Of a DNA stretch of 64,000 nt, positions 50,357 through 59,576 are shown piece after piece; the first letter of the stretch is position 1, and each line of letters opens with the position of its first letter. The translations under genes and the position numbers were made by a program. The notes under the pieces are model-generated. The model had not been told where the DNA came from. It worked only from the letters and a program-made list of their open reading frames with translations, and did no database searches. The stretch is from the NCBI RefSeq assembly GCF_003640545.1, contig NZ_CP025121.1:124001-188000 (forward strand), read 5' to 3'. Source of the stretch: Candidatus Phytoplasma ziziphi (GTDB taxonomy: Bacteria; Bacillota_I; Bacilli_A; Acholeplasmatales; Acholeplasmataceae).

Positions 50357-51555
50357 GTACCGTTATATCAGAACAAAAATTATTAAAGTTTTTATTATTA
50401 AATCCCGCTGAGATTCCTAATGTAGCGAATCAAATTTCTTTAACTGAGTTTAGTGATAAAAAAACGAGATATGTTTTTGAATTAATGAAAACGTTTTTGA
50501 CTCAAACGAAATATACAACATTTAAAGATTTTCTTAAACCTTATTTAGAATCCCTTAAACGTCCTTTGACATTTCAAGATAACCTTATAAATTATTTAAA
50601 AGGATTAAAAGAGATTCCTGATGCCTCAATACAACCATTAAATATTTTAATACAAGATATTAAAGATGACGATATGATAAGTAGTTTTCGGACTCCCAAA
50701 GATGTTATGGATGATATTATTAAAGACACCATTGATAACCCTAGTAAAAACGGTTTATTAGGGCTTGATACTGGATTTAAAAAATTAAATCATGATACCT
50801 TAGGCTTTCGAAAAAAAGAATTAATTATTTTAGGAGCGCGTCCAGGAGTTGGAAAAACTACTTTAATGATGAATTTAGCTTTTAATATTGCTTCTAAAAA
50901 GAAAAAAGTAGCTATTATCAGTTTAGAAATGAGTACCGAACAATTATATTTAAGAGTGTTAAGCGCGATGACGGGGATAGCCAAACGCAAAATTGAATTG
51001 GGGGCTGTTAATGAGAAAGAAAACGCCATTATTAAAAATGCCAGTGAGAAAATGAAACAGCTAAATATCGCGTCCAAAGAGGAAGTTAAAAACAATTTAG
51101 AGGAATTACAAAATTATTGTTTAAAGAATAAAGTGGATATCGTTTTTATTGATTATTTACAAATCATCCCCGATATGATATGTCGTAAAATCTCTCGTAA
51201 ATTAAAAAAACTAGCTCAATTTTTGAATATCCCGATTTTTTGTTTATCTCAATTAAATAGAGAATCCGACAAAGGGAAAAACAGGGTTCCTCGTTTAAGT
51301 GATTTAAAAGATTCAGGAACCATAGAACAAGACGCGGATATGGTTTTAATTTTAGTTCCGAAAAGTATAGACGAAATAGAAACTAATTGGGAAAAATACA
51401 AGGATAATATCACGAACGAACCCATTATTGATTTATATATGATTAAGAACCGAAACGGAGACAATAACAAAGTATATAATTTATTATTTTTGAAAAAACA
51501 ACAAAAATTCGTAGAGATAACCGAACAAATCAAATTAGACCCGGATATTTTTTAA
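50353..51555 (+). CDS. dnaB: DnaB-like replicative helicase
   Basis: A 400-residue helicase, third dnaB-type gene in the window and of a different lineage. N-terminal domain with EQKLLKFLLLNPAEIPNV is present; core with GARPGVGKTTLMMNLAFN (Walker A), ISLEMSTEQLYLRVLSAMTG, DIVFIDYLQIIPD (Walker B), IFCLSQLNRESDKGKNRVPR and LKDSGTIEQDADMVLILV (H3/H4), MIKNRNGDNN. A little shorter than usual (450-500). Overlaps the YqaJ-like gene by four bases, so both belong to one replication-recombination operon. The core is intact and may be active. Confidence 0.9.
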   Translation: MSTVISEQKLLKFLLLNPAEIPNVANQISLTEFSDKKTRYVFELMKTFLTQTKYTTFKDFLKPYLESLKRPLTFQDNLINYLKGLKEIPDASIQPLNILIQDIKDDDMISSFRTPKDVMDDIIKDTIDNPSKNGLLGLDTGFKKLNHDTLGFRKKELIILGARPGVGKTTLMMNLAFNIASKKKKVAIISLEMSTEQLYLRVLSAMTGIAKRKIELGAVNEKENAIIKNASEKMKQLNIASKEEVKNNLEELQNYCLKNKVDIVFIDYLQIIPDMICRKISRKLKKLAQFLNIPIFCLSQLNRESDKGKNRVPRLSDLKDSGTIEQDADMVLILVPKSIDEIETNWEKYKDNITNEPIIDLYMIKNRNGDNNKVYNLLFLKKQQKFVEITEQIKLDPDIF

Positions 51556-51718
51556 AATTCCTTTCGAGGATTATCAAAAAATAAAACAATATGCTTTTCA
51601 AGGTATTCAAGAGTTCGGTTTTTTTTAATGAATAAATTTAAAAGGCTATTGATTCAGTTAAATAATTAAAGAAAGTGAATTTATGAATAAAAGAAATAAA
51701 GAAAAAGGAAATTTAAAT

Positions 51719-52357
51719 ATGTCTTTTAAAACATTAATATCTAAATATAAATATTATATTATTGCCACTTTAATATCTTATATCCTCGGTGTTTATAGTC
51801 GTGAAATAAAGCTTTTTTGTAATCAAAATACTCATCAAACAACCAATATGGCAAGTGGTATTTATGGTGTCATCTTGGCTTTAATAGGAGTGTTTATAGT
51901 TCGTGAATCTCAAAAAAACAAACTAAAACAACCGTCCATTTTGGCTAATAAATTATGTTCTTTGATTGATGATGGAACAATTCCCATTGATGCTTTGGAT
52001 ATGGTAAAAAAAGCTATTGATTTTAAAACTTATGATAAAAACGACATTGATACCAAATTAGAAGATAAAATAGAGCATAAGATACAAGAACCACGAGAAC
52101 CAAATATAATGAACGTTATCAAACAACACCAAGAGAAAATTAAAGCGTTGGAAGAATGCCGCACAGTACAAGAGGACATTAATAAAACGTTTCAAGAATA
52201 TATCACACGACAACAAATAACTATCAAACCAAACGAGCGAAATAAACAGTGGGGCGAACAACTTGCTAAACAAGACGCAACGCCAGCCACAATTAACATA
52301 GACGCACAACCAACATACGCAGAAACATTAGATAATATAGACGATTTATTTGAGTAA
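51719..52357 (+). CDS. Membrane protein with helical tail
   Basis: Start taken at ATG 51719 (after AAAAGGAAA); an upstream ATG at 51683 would add 12 residues. Two hydrophobic segments (about residues 8-25 and 42-64) followed by a hydrophilic, mostly helical domain of about 140 residues. Unrecognised. Its end overlaps the next gene by eight bases, part of a tight run of membrane/coiled-coil genes from 51719 to 56170. Confidence 0.55.
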   Translation: MSFKTLISKYKYYIIATLISYILGVYSREIKLFCNQNTHQTTNMASGIYGVILALIGVFIVRESQKNKLKQPSILANKLCSLIDDGTIPIDALDMVKKAIDFKTYDKNDIDTKLEDKIEHKIQEPREPNIMNVIKQHQEKIKALEECRTVQEDINKTFQEYITRQQITIKPNERNKQWGEQLAKQDATPATINIDAQPTYAETLDNIDDLFE

Positions 52358-52943
52358 GAGATGTTGTATGTTTATAGAAAATATATTAAGCCTAAATAAA
52401 AAATATTATAAGGTTTTTATAATTAATGTTCTTTTGATATTATTGTTTTTAATATGGTTGTTTTGGTTAATAATAACGACAACCGAGAGCACAAATAAGA
52501 AAATAAAAGCAATTATGCGGACTCGTATTAATATTATAGAAAAGCTTAATAAAAGAGAATTAGAATTAATAATTGAAAATATTTTATTCAATATAAACGA
52601 AAATAAGAATTTTAATAGTAATTTGAATATGAGACAAATGGAACAAGAATTAATCAATTTGAATAAAATAGAGAATAAAATAGAGAATAAAATAGAGAAT
52701 AAAATAGAGAATAAAATAGAGAATAAAATAGAGAATAAAATAGAGAATAAAATAGAGAATAAAATAGAGAATAAAATAGAGAATAAACAGTACCAAACAA
52801 TTGTATTTAACCCGGGACAAGCAAATATGCAAGCGAATCAAACAAATCGCAAAAGAATAATTGTATCTAAACGAAAACAAGAAAATACACAAGAGAACCA
52901 AATAGAGAACAAACAACCACAAAGAATTTTAAGACAAAAATAA
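52350..52943 (+). CDS. Membrane protein with IENK tandem repeats
   Basis: A 197-residue protein: TM at about residues 17-40, helical part, then eleven or so copies of the four-residue unit IENK (about 105-148) and a Gln/Asn/Arg-rich tail with a second IENK-like site. AAGAGATG at the start overlaps the upstream gene. The repeat would form an extended charged helix. Function unknown; surface or scaffold role possible. Confidence 0.6.
   Translation: MSKRCCMFIENILSLNKKYYKVFIINVLLILLFLIWLFWLIITTTESTNKKIKAIMRTRINIIEKLNKRELELIIENILFNINENKNFNSNLNMRQMEQELINLNKIENKIENKIENKIENKIENKIENKIENKIENKIENKIENKQYQTIVFNPGQANMQANQTNRKRIIVSKRKQENTQENQIENKQPQRILRQK
52663..52790 (+). repeat. 12-bp tandem repeat, about 10-11 copies
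   Basis: Unit AATAAAATAGAG, perfectly repeated, coding for IENK. Multiple of three, so the array can vary without frame loss. IEN/IES-type units also occur at the start of the gene at 55097. Confidence 0.92.
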
Positions 52944-52967
52944 CCCAAAAAAAGGAGGTATATAAAA

Positions 52968-54271
52968 ATGTCTAAAATGTTAAATATTCTTAATAATTAT
53001 AAAAGAACTATTATTAGTTCTTTTATAATTATTGGTTTAACTATTGTAATGTATAAGACCGCTTATAATTTGCATTTAGAATGCGAAAAAATATGCAAGC
53101 AACACAAAATAAACAAATACAAGAGGAAACAAACAAATTACTACCACAAGAAATAAACGCTATACAAGATAAGAACAAAATATTAGCAAAAGACAACGAT
53201 ACTTTAAAAGAAAAATTAGCAACCGAACAACAAGGCGTAAAAGACTTAGATAGGGAAAATACCGCTTTAAGAGATGAAATAAAAACATTAAAAGAACAAT
53301 TAAAAGAGAAACAACAAGAAATAGAACAATTAAAGAATAATCAAACACAACAAAAACCAAATGAACTTACACAAGAGGAACAAGAAGAAGAAGATAAAAA
53401 AGCACAAATATGGATAAATAGAAATTTAAATTTTTTATCAGACGTCATAAAGGAAATAAAACAAGAAATAGCAAACCTAATTTATGATAACGAAATACAA
53501 CAACATATAACATCTTATGTTAATACATGGGCTATATACTTAGAAGCACAAAACTATTGTAATAGCATATTACAACGAAAAAATCACTCACTGCTATTAA
53601 AAGCGAGACAAATACAAGATACTATTGAAGCATATCTAAACATGTTGGTAAAACAAAAAAACAATAACAATATATACCGTGCAAATCCGACAATACCCGC
53701 AGAAATAGCAGACTTTATAGACGCTCAACTAAAAAAACCAAGTGCAAAACAACTAGAGGAACAGAAAAAACAACAAGAAATAGAAGAACAAAGAGAAAAA
53801 GAAGAAAGAGAAAAAGAAGAAAGAGAAAAAGAAGAAAGAGAAAAAGAAGAAAGAGAAAAAGAAGAAAGAGAAAAAGAAGAAAGAGAAAAAAGTAACAAAA
53901 TGCAACAAAAATTAAATGACATGACTTTGCAAAACTTTTTGGAACTAAAAATTCAAACAATGAAGAATGAGTACGAAACTACGATCAGCGAAATTCATTA
54001 TTTAGGTGTTATTTTAGGCAAGTTTTACGGATACTTAAATCTCGGCGAATTACCCGAAGAACAATTGCGTGAGTTTAAAGATTGTAAATCACTAACATGG
54101 GACGAATATAATGATAAACAAAACATCCTAGTAATGGCATTATTGAAACTAAAAATACAATTAAAAAACCCTCATATAAAAATACAATCTATATTGAAGG
54201 ATAATAAAGAGGACAATAATATGATAATGAATATGTTTGAAGATATAGTAAGGTATGAGTTGGAAGCTTAA
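52968..54271 (+). CDS. TM plus coiled-coil protein, possibly split by a frameshift in an A-run
   Basis: ATG 52968 after AAAGGAGG gives a TM protein start (MSKMLNILNNYKRTIISSFI, TM about residues 14-32) but stops at 53156. In the -1 frame a 396-codon coiled-coil frame starts at 53081 (or ATG 53093) without a ribosome binding site. Joining the two at AAAAAA (53086-53091) gives a TM protein continuing into QATQNKQIQEETNKLL. This would match the TM-plus-coil layout of the neighbours. The coil includes KEEREKEERE repeats and a C-terminal domain of about 125 residues. Either slippage, a recent mutation, or two coupled genes. Confidence 0.5.
53789..53889 (+). repeat. 15-bp tandem repeat, about six copies
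   Basis: Unit AGAGAAAAAGAAGAA coding for REKEE. Perfect units in frame in the coiled-coil gene. Confidence 0.9.
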
Positions 54272-55107
54272 GATGATGTCTAAATACCTTATTTACTTTA
54301 ATTACTGGTTTAATGTTTTAAAAACCTTTTGTCAAGCGGTTTATTCATGCCAATATTTTTCTTTATATATTGTGGGTTTGTTTTTCTTTTATTTAATATA
54401 TCACTTCTTTTTTTACCGAACAAGCACATTATATATTCGGCTATGAGGTCGGTTGGATATTTATTAGTTTAATTTTTTATAATTGTTTTTATTTTATTTT
54501 TTTATGGTGGTGGAATCGTTTGGAAACTAAGTTTCCATCGTTAATAACTTTTAAAGAAATAGGCGTTTTTTGTTTAAGTCTATTAGAAAATCTTTTTAAA
54601 ATTTTTAAAACTGTTTGTGAATATATTATATATACAGTTATTAATAAAGAGACTTTGACAGGTGTTGGTATAACAAGTACGACGGCAGTTGTGGGCGCCT
54701 CTGTTGGTGGCGGTATTCGTGGAGGTATTCAAGGTGCCGCTGTTGGCGCAGCAGGTGGTCCGTCCGGAGCTATTACTGGCGCAATTGTTGGAGGAGCCAA
54801 AGGAGCTATTAATACTGGTAGCGAGGCTTTTAAAATAGCGGCCAAAGGAGCTCAGATTGTTTTAACTTTATTTAAAAAAATTTTTTTAATCGTTATTGAT
54901 TTTTTTATGAAAATAGGAACAAAATTTTTATCTGTACTTATATATGCAGCGAAAATAGTTAATAACGTCTTAAAACTTATTTTAAATAAATTAGGTATTA
55001 TAAAAATAATTAAATGGTTATTTGTTATAATAGTCAATATATGTTTTATGTGGGGTTTTAAAAAAGAAATAAATGAAAGTGTTATAAGGACTATTAATGA
55101 TGAGTAA
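54255..55107 (+). CDS. Multi-pass membrane protein with glycine-rich segment, possible frameshift in a T-run
   Basis: The first frame (54255-54446; ATG 54273 also possible) encodes hydrophobic helices and stops. The next frame is open without ATG from 54397 and reads TEQAHYIFGYEVGWIFISLI before the previously apparent TTG start at 54520. A one-base shift at TTTTTTT (54408-54414) joins them into one protein of about 280 residues. It has N-terminal helices, a glycine-zipper stretch (GGGIRGGIQGAAVGAAGG) and C-terminal helices. This resembles pore-forming or channel-like membrane proteins, but no family is recognised. The end overlaps the next gene. Confidence 0.5.
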
Positions 55108-56170
55108 AAAAGAGAGTAAGAAAGAGGATAAAATAGAGAGTCGAATAGAGGAAAAGAAAGAGGAAAAAATAGAAAATAAAAAAACAAACATATTCAAAAA
55201 GTGGAACTTTTTAAATAAGTTCGTAAAGAATAAACAAGAGAACAAAATAGAGAGTCAAATAAAGGATAAACAAGAGAACCAAATAGAGAGTCAAATAGAG
55301 AATAAAATAGAGGAAAAATATAAACGTGTTTGGGTTATAAGACTCTTCGGTAATGCTTATGGTTTAAAAGAGTTTATAATTACAATTAGCTTATTATTAT
55401 TTATGTTTGTTATGATTATAAATGCTTTATATAAAAATCAACAAGCGCGTACCATGCATAAAAGATTATTAGATGACCCAATTTATCAAAGACAAATACA
55501 AGCAGCTATGCAAATCCAAAAAGATATATTAGATGTCAAAAAACACGGTTATATTCTTTTTGATATAGAATATATTTTTTATGATGAGACGAAAACCCAA
55601 TTACAATATAAAATATATCATAGAAAAGGCCAGCGTATCAATCCATTAAAAAAAGAGGTATACGACCAAGAGAAACAAATTAAAACAGAAGAACATCATT
55701 ATGGTTTTACAAAAAATGGAGACCATAAAGTGAGTAAAATAATTTATTATGAAACGAATTATGATACAACATTATATAAACCAGTTCAAGAAACTTATAA
55801 ATGGGATGATATTGTAGGAGAAGCTAATTATTTTGTTATAGACAATCAAGAGATAGAAAAGACAGAGATTTATAAATATGATGTTTATAGGAGATGTGAC
55901 GTAGATGGCGAAAGCTGGTATATCCTCGGAAAATACCCAAAATTTAATTTAATAACTATATATGATAAAGACAATATAAAATTACAAGAGAAATTTATTA
56001 ATATCGAAATAGGTACCTGGTTGTGTCGTTTGAAAACTTGTGATTCTCATATATTAAAATTCAATAAAGAAGGTGTGATTATTTCAGGCGAGAGTATACC
56101 GGAAAAAGAAGGCGAAGAAACACGATGGGATGATTCTTTCTTACAACAACACAAAGACCACAAATATTAA
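55097..56170 (+). CDS. Membrane protein with IES/IEN repeats and large external domain
   Basis: A 357-residue protein. Residues 1-75 are charged, with short repeats of the type ENKIESQIKDKQENQIESQI. One TM (about residues 92-112) follows, then a domain of about 240 residues with many Tyr and Lys (FDIEYIFYDETKTQLQYKIY; YYETNYDTTLYKPVQETYKW; YKYDVYRRCDVDGESWYILG). The Y-x-pattern vaguely recalls YD/DUF2963-like repeats. Overlaps the previous gene by 11 bases. Last gene of the run; a terminator follows. Confidence 0.55.
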   Translation: MMSKKESKKEDKIESRIEEKKEEKIENKKTNIFKKWNFLNKFVKNKQENKIESQIKDKQENQIESQIENKIEEKYKRVWVIRLFGNAYGLKEFIITISLLLFMFVMIINALYKNQQARTMHKRLLDDPIYQRQIQAAMQIQKDILDVKKHGYILFDIEYIFYDETKTQLQYKIYHRKGQRINPLKKEVYDQEKQIKTEEHHYGFTKNGDHKVSKIIYYETNYDTTLYKPVQETYKWDDIVGEANYFVIDNQEIEKTEIYKYDVYRRCDVDGESWYILGKYPKFNLITIYDKDNIKLQEKFINIEIGTWLCRLKTCDSHILKFNKEGVIISGESIPEKEGEETRWDDSFLQQHKDHKY

Positions 56171-56213
56171 AAATAACATATAAAAAGCAATTTTTATATA
56201 TGTTATTTATGTT
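56165..56213 (+). terminator. Long AT hairpin after the membrane-gene run
   Basis: AATAACATATAAAAA and TTTTTATATATGTTATT pair over about 15 positions around GCAA. Confidence 0.65.
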
Positions 56214-56507
56214 ATCAACCCCTTTAAAATATGTTTGATTAATTAATATATGATATTAATATTAAATAAAATTATTTTATTACTTATATATACTTTGAAA
56301 ATGCATTTAAAGGGTTTTAAAGCTCAAAAAATAAAATTAGTTAATAAAAATATATATTAATTTATCTTAAATAACCTTAATTTATTAATATTTTTTATTA
56401 ATTTAATATAAAAAAATACTATTTTATGTTAATTATTGTTAAAAAAATGATAATTTTATTGATTTTTATTAAAAAAAGAGCGTTTTTTACTCATTTAACA
56501 TCTGAGT
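56214..56507. other. AT-rich intergenic region
   Basis: No gene seen. Very AT-rich sequence between the membrane-gene run and the 11-bp repeats. Confidence 0.4.
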
Positions 56508-56540
56508 TGGTGCTAAAATGGTACTAGCATGGTGCTTTAA
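56508..56540 (+). repeat. Three 11-bp direct repeats (iteron-like)
   Basis: TGGTGCTAAAA, TGGTACTAGCA and TGGTGCTTTAA in a row. The unit length equals that of the array at 45811, but the sequence differs. Short irregular direct repeats containing GCAA continue to about 56690. No gene with a good start is seen up to 56789. Confidence 0.55.
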
Positions 56541-56789
56541 ATCTCATTTTAACAACTAAAATGCAACCTCTTACACGTGTTTTGCTTAGTTTTGTTAATA
56601 TTTACTTATATTTACACAACTTTGTGGCAAAATGTAGCAATATGCAAACATATAACTGGCATATTGTCGCATTATTGCTTAAATATCACCCCAGTTTTTG
56701 TTTAACCTTGTTATCAAACAACAAGAAAACAACAAACAACTTATAATTTACAAATAAAATTACCAAATTAAATATAAAATCGCCAAATT

Positions 56790-57948
56790 ATGAATAACCG
56801 ATATAAATATAAAACAAAATTAAAAGCTATTAAAATGTCTAAAAAAGAGATTCCGACAGCTCAAATATTAAAGGTTTTAAAGATTAAAAGCCGACATAGT
56901 ATTTACCAATGGGTAAAATGGTTTAATCAAGGAGAATACACAAGACTCCAAAGAAAACCAGGAGGCAGTTATAAAAAAACTTTCTCCCCCTTAAGTTATG
57001 AAAATTTTTACCATTTAAAATGTTTATCTCTTTTGAAAGATAAACAGCCTTTCATAAAGCATATACAAACTTTAACCTTCGAATACCCTTTATATCATCT
57101 TTTAAAGTTAATTAATTTATCATTTTCAACTTATTACGGTTATTTTAAAAGACAAACTAAACAACAAGAAAAAACAAACAAATTAAAAAAAATGATAAAA
57201 GAAATTGTGAATCAAGGGACATACCAACCTCAACAACCCAAAAACAAACCACGAAATAGAAGATGGGGTTACCGTATCATTCATCAAACATTATTAACTC
57301 AAAACATGAAAGTGAACCCTAAAACAGTTTATAAATATGTAAAGGTTTTAAATCTCTTATCCCAACGTCTCAAAATGAAAAAGAAGACATGGCAAAAGCC
57401 CCAAGAACAAAAAACTAATAATTATCATAACCTATTACAAAACCAATATAAAAGCGATAAGCCCAACCAAAAACTATGTACGGACATCACTTATTTAAAT
57501 TATGGTAAAAATCAAAAACTTTATTTATCCGCGGTATTAGATTTATACAACCGCCAAATCGTCGCTTATCATATTAAGGAGCATCAAACCCTTAATTTAA
57601 TAATAGACACCGCCAAACAACTTCAAAAAGGGCATCAAGGGAGCTTTATTCACAGCGACCGAGGTATGGTTTATTGTTCGCCAAAATATCAACAAATCTT
57701 GAATGATAAAAGGATATAAGGTCAGCTATTCACAACCAGCCACACCCTCACAAAATGCTTGCATGGAGTCATTTTGGTCTAATTTAAAATTAGAAAGTTT
57801 TTATTTAGAAAATAAAAACAAACTAACTAAACCACAAGTAATAAAAATAATAGATGATTATATATTTTATTACAACCACCAAAGGAGAATCAAAAAGAAC
57901 GGTTATTTATCGCCGATTGATTATGCAAAACAACAAGGCCACGTTTAA
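56790..57948 (+). pseudogene. IS3-family transposase with a +1 frameshift
   Basis: The first frame (309 residues) has an HTH (TAQILKVLKIKSRHSIYQWV), a second helical part and the catalytic core: LCTDITYLNYGK (Asp) and FIHSDRGMVYCSP (Asp), then a stop after LNDKRI. The second frame from 57703 gives MIKGYKVSYSQPATPSQNAC then MESFWSNLKLESFY (catalytic Glu) and the typical end YYNHQRRIKKNGYLSPIDY. Removing one A from the AAAA near 57709 joins LNDK to GYKVSYS. Position within the core, not between orfA and orfB, argues for inactivation. This group differs from the two tra5-like enzymes. Confidence 0.85.
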
Positions 57949-58267
57949 TATTTTATGGGGGTAAAATATTAAAAACGCGCTTAACCATATATAGCTTGTT
58001 TCGAACAGGTTTCTTTCCGTCGTCCTTTTTTATATTTTAAAGCTCTTAAATGCGGCTTTTTAAAAATATTTAAAAAATTGAGATTATTACTTGACTAATT
58101 AAAAAAAATCATTAAAATATCTTATTTAGATAACTAGACATATAAGATATAAGATGTAAGATCTTATTTTTTTATAAATATTTTTTTTAAATAAATAACC
58201 TATTGTAGGCAATTTTTTCGCTCCGCTTTACAAAAATTAAAAAAAATTAATATTTTATGTTTTTTTG
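57949..58267. other. Intergenic region after the transposase
   Basis: About 320 bases without a gene. It includes TAAGATATAAGATGTAAGAT near 58142, a short direct repeat, and probably the right end of the insertion sequence. Confidence 0.35.
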
Positions 58268-58295
58268 TTGACAAATAAAAAAAATATTTTATACT
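58268..58295 (+). promoter_or_regulatory. Consensus-like sigma-A promoter
   Basis: TTGACA (58268-58273), a 16-base spacer and TATACT (58290-58295). It would transcribe a leader of about 200 bases with less AT-rich patches (GATGGTGAT, GGGTCATTGCC, GGGCTCTAG) into the gene at 58509 and perhaps ftsH. Confidence 0.65.
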
Positions 58296-58508
58296 ATTAG
58301 TAATTAGTTTTTGAGAATTGCTTTTGATGGTGATTTTGAAAAATACTTTTATTTTGGGTCATTGCCTTTTAATATTTTTTTAATTATCATATTGGGCTCT
58401 AGTTCTAACTTACTGTTAAATTTGTTTTTTTTAATGTAAAATTATTTAATAATATATTAAAAATAATATATATATTAAAAATAAAAAAAAGAAGGATTTA
58501 TATATAAA

Positions 58509-59486
58509 TTGAATTTGAAAAATTATTTCATTAAATACAAAAAAATTATTATATATTCTACATGTGTTGTTGTATTGGTTTTAATATTGACGATTTTGTT
58601 GTTGATTGATTATAATAGAAATTCTCAAAAGACACAACAAAGACAACACCTTGCCGCATATTATGATTTATCTATTAATAAAATAAAAAAAGGGTTTATA
58701 GAACAAACTATTACAAATGAAAAAAAATTTGATAAATCAAACAATAAAATTATTTCAGAAATTATAAAAGATATTCAGAAAAATAGCAATTTGCCAAATG
58801 AACCAGCGACAGAAGATATTCAAAATATTATTTACGATTATAATGATCAAGGGCAATTGATATCTAGAAAAATGTCTTTTACGACTAATAGTAAAACAAG
58901 AATAAAAGATGATGATTTATCAAAGTATTCATATAATGCGCGTAATTTATTACAAAAAGAAGAGCGTTTTTTCAAAGGCCAAGCAGATAAACCTCCTTAC
59001 GAAACCATTGACTATACATATGATGATAATGGTAAATTGATTAAAAAAACCGCAAAAGTGAATAATACAACATTTGTATTTAATTATGAATATCAAAATA
59101 ATAAATGTACAAAACAAAATAACTTAAATAATAAAAATTTGAATCCAAGTGATTTATCGATATCGATCAAAACGTATCAAATAAACGAATATAATGATGA
59201 AAATCTTTTGATCAAAGAAACGATATATAACGCTGTTAATCACAAAATAACACAAATTATATCTTATTCATATGTTAACAACAATATTATAAAGAAAGAA
59301 ATTATTAAACCGAATATTTCATTTACAGAAAAAATAGAAGAAAATAATAATTATGAAGATAATAAAATAAAAAACAAAATAATAAAATATTATAGAAAAG
59401 GTTCGCGACCATCTGATGAATATATATTAAAAGATTTTGAAGATGAAACGAATTATGAATATAATAAATCTGTGCCCTTTATATAA
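58509..59486 (+). CDS. Single-TM protein with YD-like (DUF2963-like) repeats
   Basis: Start at TTG 58509, with AAGGA upstream. TM at about residues 12-37. The external part has repeats of the type IYDYNDQGQLISRK, DYTYDDNGKLIKKT, INEYNDENLLIKET and SYSYVNNNIIKKEI, which recall the DUF2963 protein at 31834 and YD repeats of surface proteins. 325 residues. Likely exposed on the cell surface; ligand unknown. It lies about 90 bases upstream of ftsH. Confidence 0.6.
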   Translation: MNLKNYFIKYKKIIIYSTCVVVLVLILTILLLIDYNRNSQKTQQRQHLAAYYDLSINKIKKGFIEQTITNEKKFDKSNNKIISEIIKDIQKNSNLPNEPATEDIQNIIYDYNDQGQLISRKMSFTTNSKTRIKDDDLSKYSYNARNLLQKEERFFKGQADKPPYETIDYTYDDNGKLIKKTAKVNNTTFVFNYEYQNNKCTKQNNLNNKNLNPSDLSISIKTYQINEYNDENLLIKETIYNAVNHKITQIISYSYVNNNIIKKEIIKPNISFTEKIEENNNYEDNKIKNKIIKYYRKGSRPSDEYILKDFEDETNYEYNKSVPFI

Positions 59487-59576
59487 AAGTGTTTATCATG
59501 TAACTTGATTTAAACATATAAAAAGATAAAAAGTATATAAATAAAAAAATATTTATAGGAAGAAAAGGAAATTATT

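Noticed and set aside
53715-53960. Two minus-strand frames rich in Leu/Phe/Ser
   Set aside because: Shadows of the 15-bp repeat in the plus-strand coiled-coil gene.
56561-56746. 61-codon frame MQPLTRVLLSFVNIYLYLHN
   Set aside because: No ribosome binding site and it lies across the 11-bp/GCAA direct-repeat region; probably non-coding.
57703-57948. Programmed frameshift of an IS3 element
   Set aside because: IS3 elements shift -1 between orfA and orfB, but here a +1 shift would be needed inside the catalytic core near its end, so loss of function is more likely.
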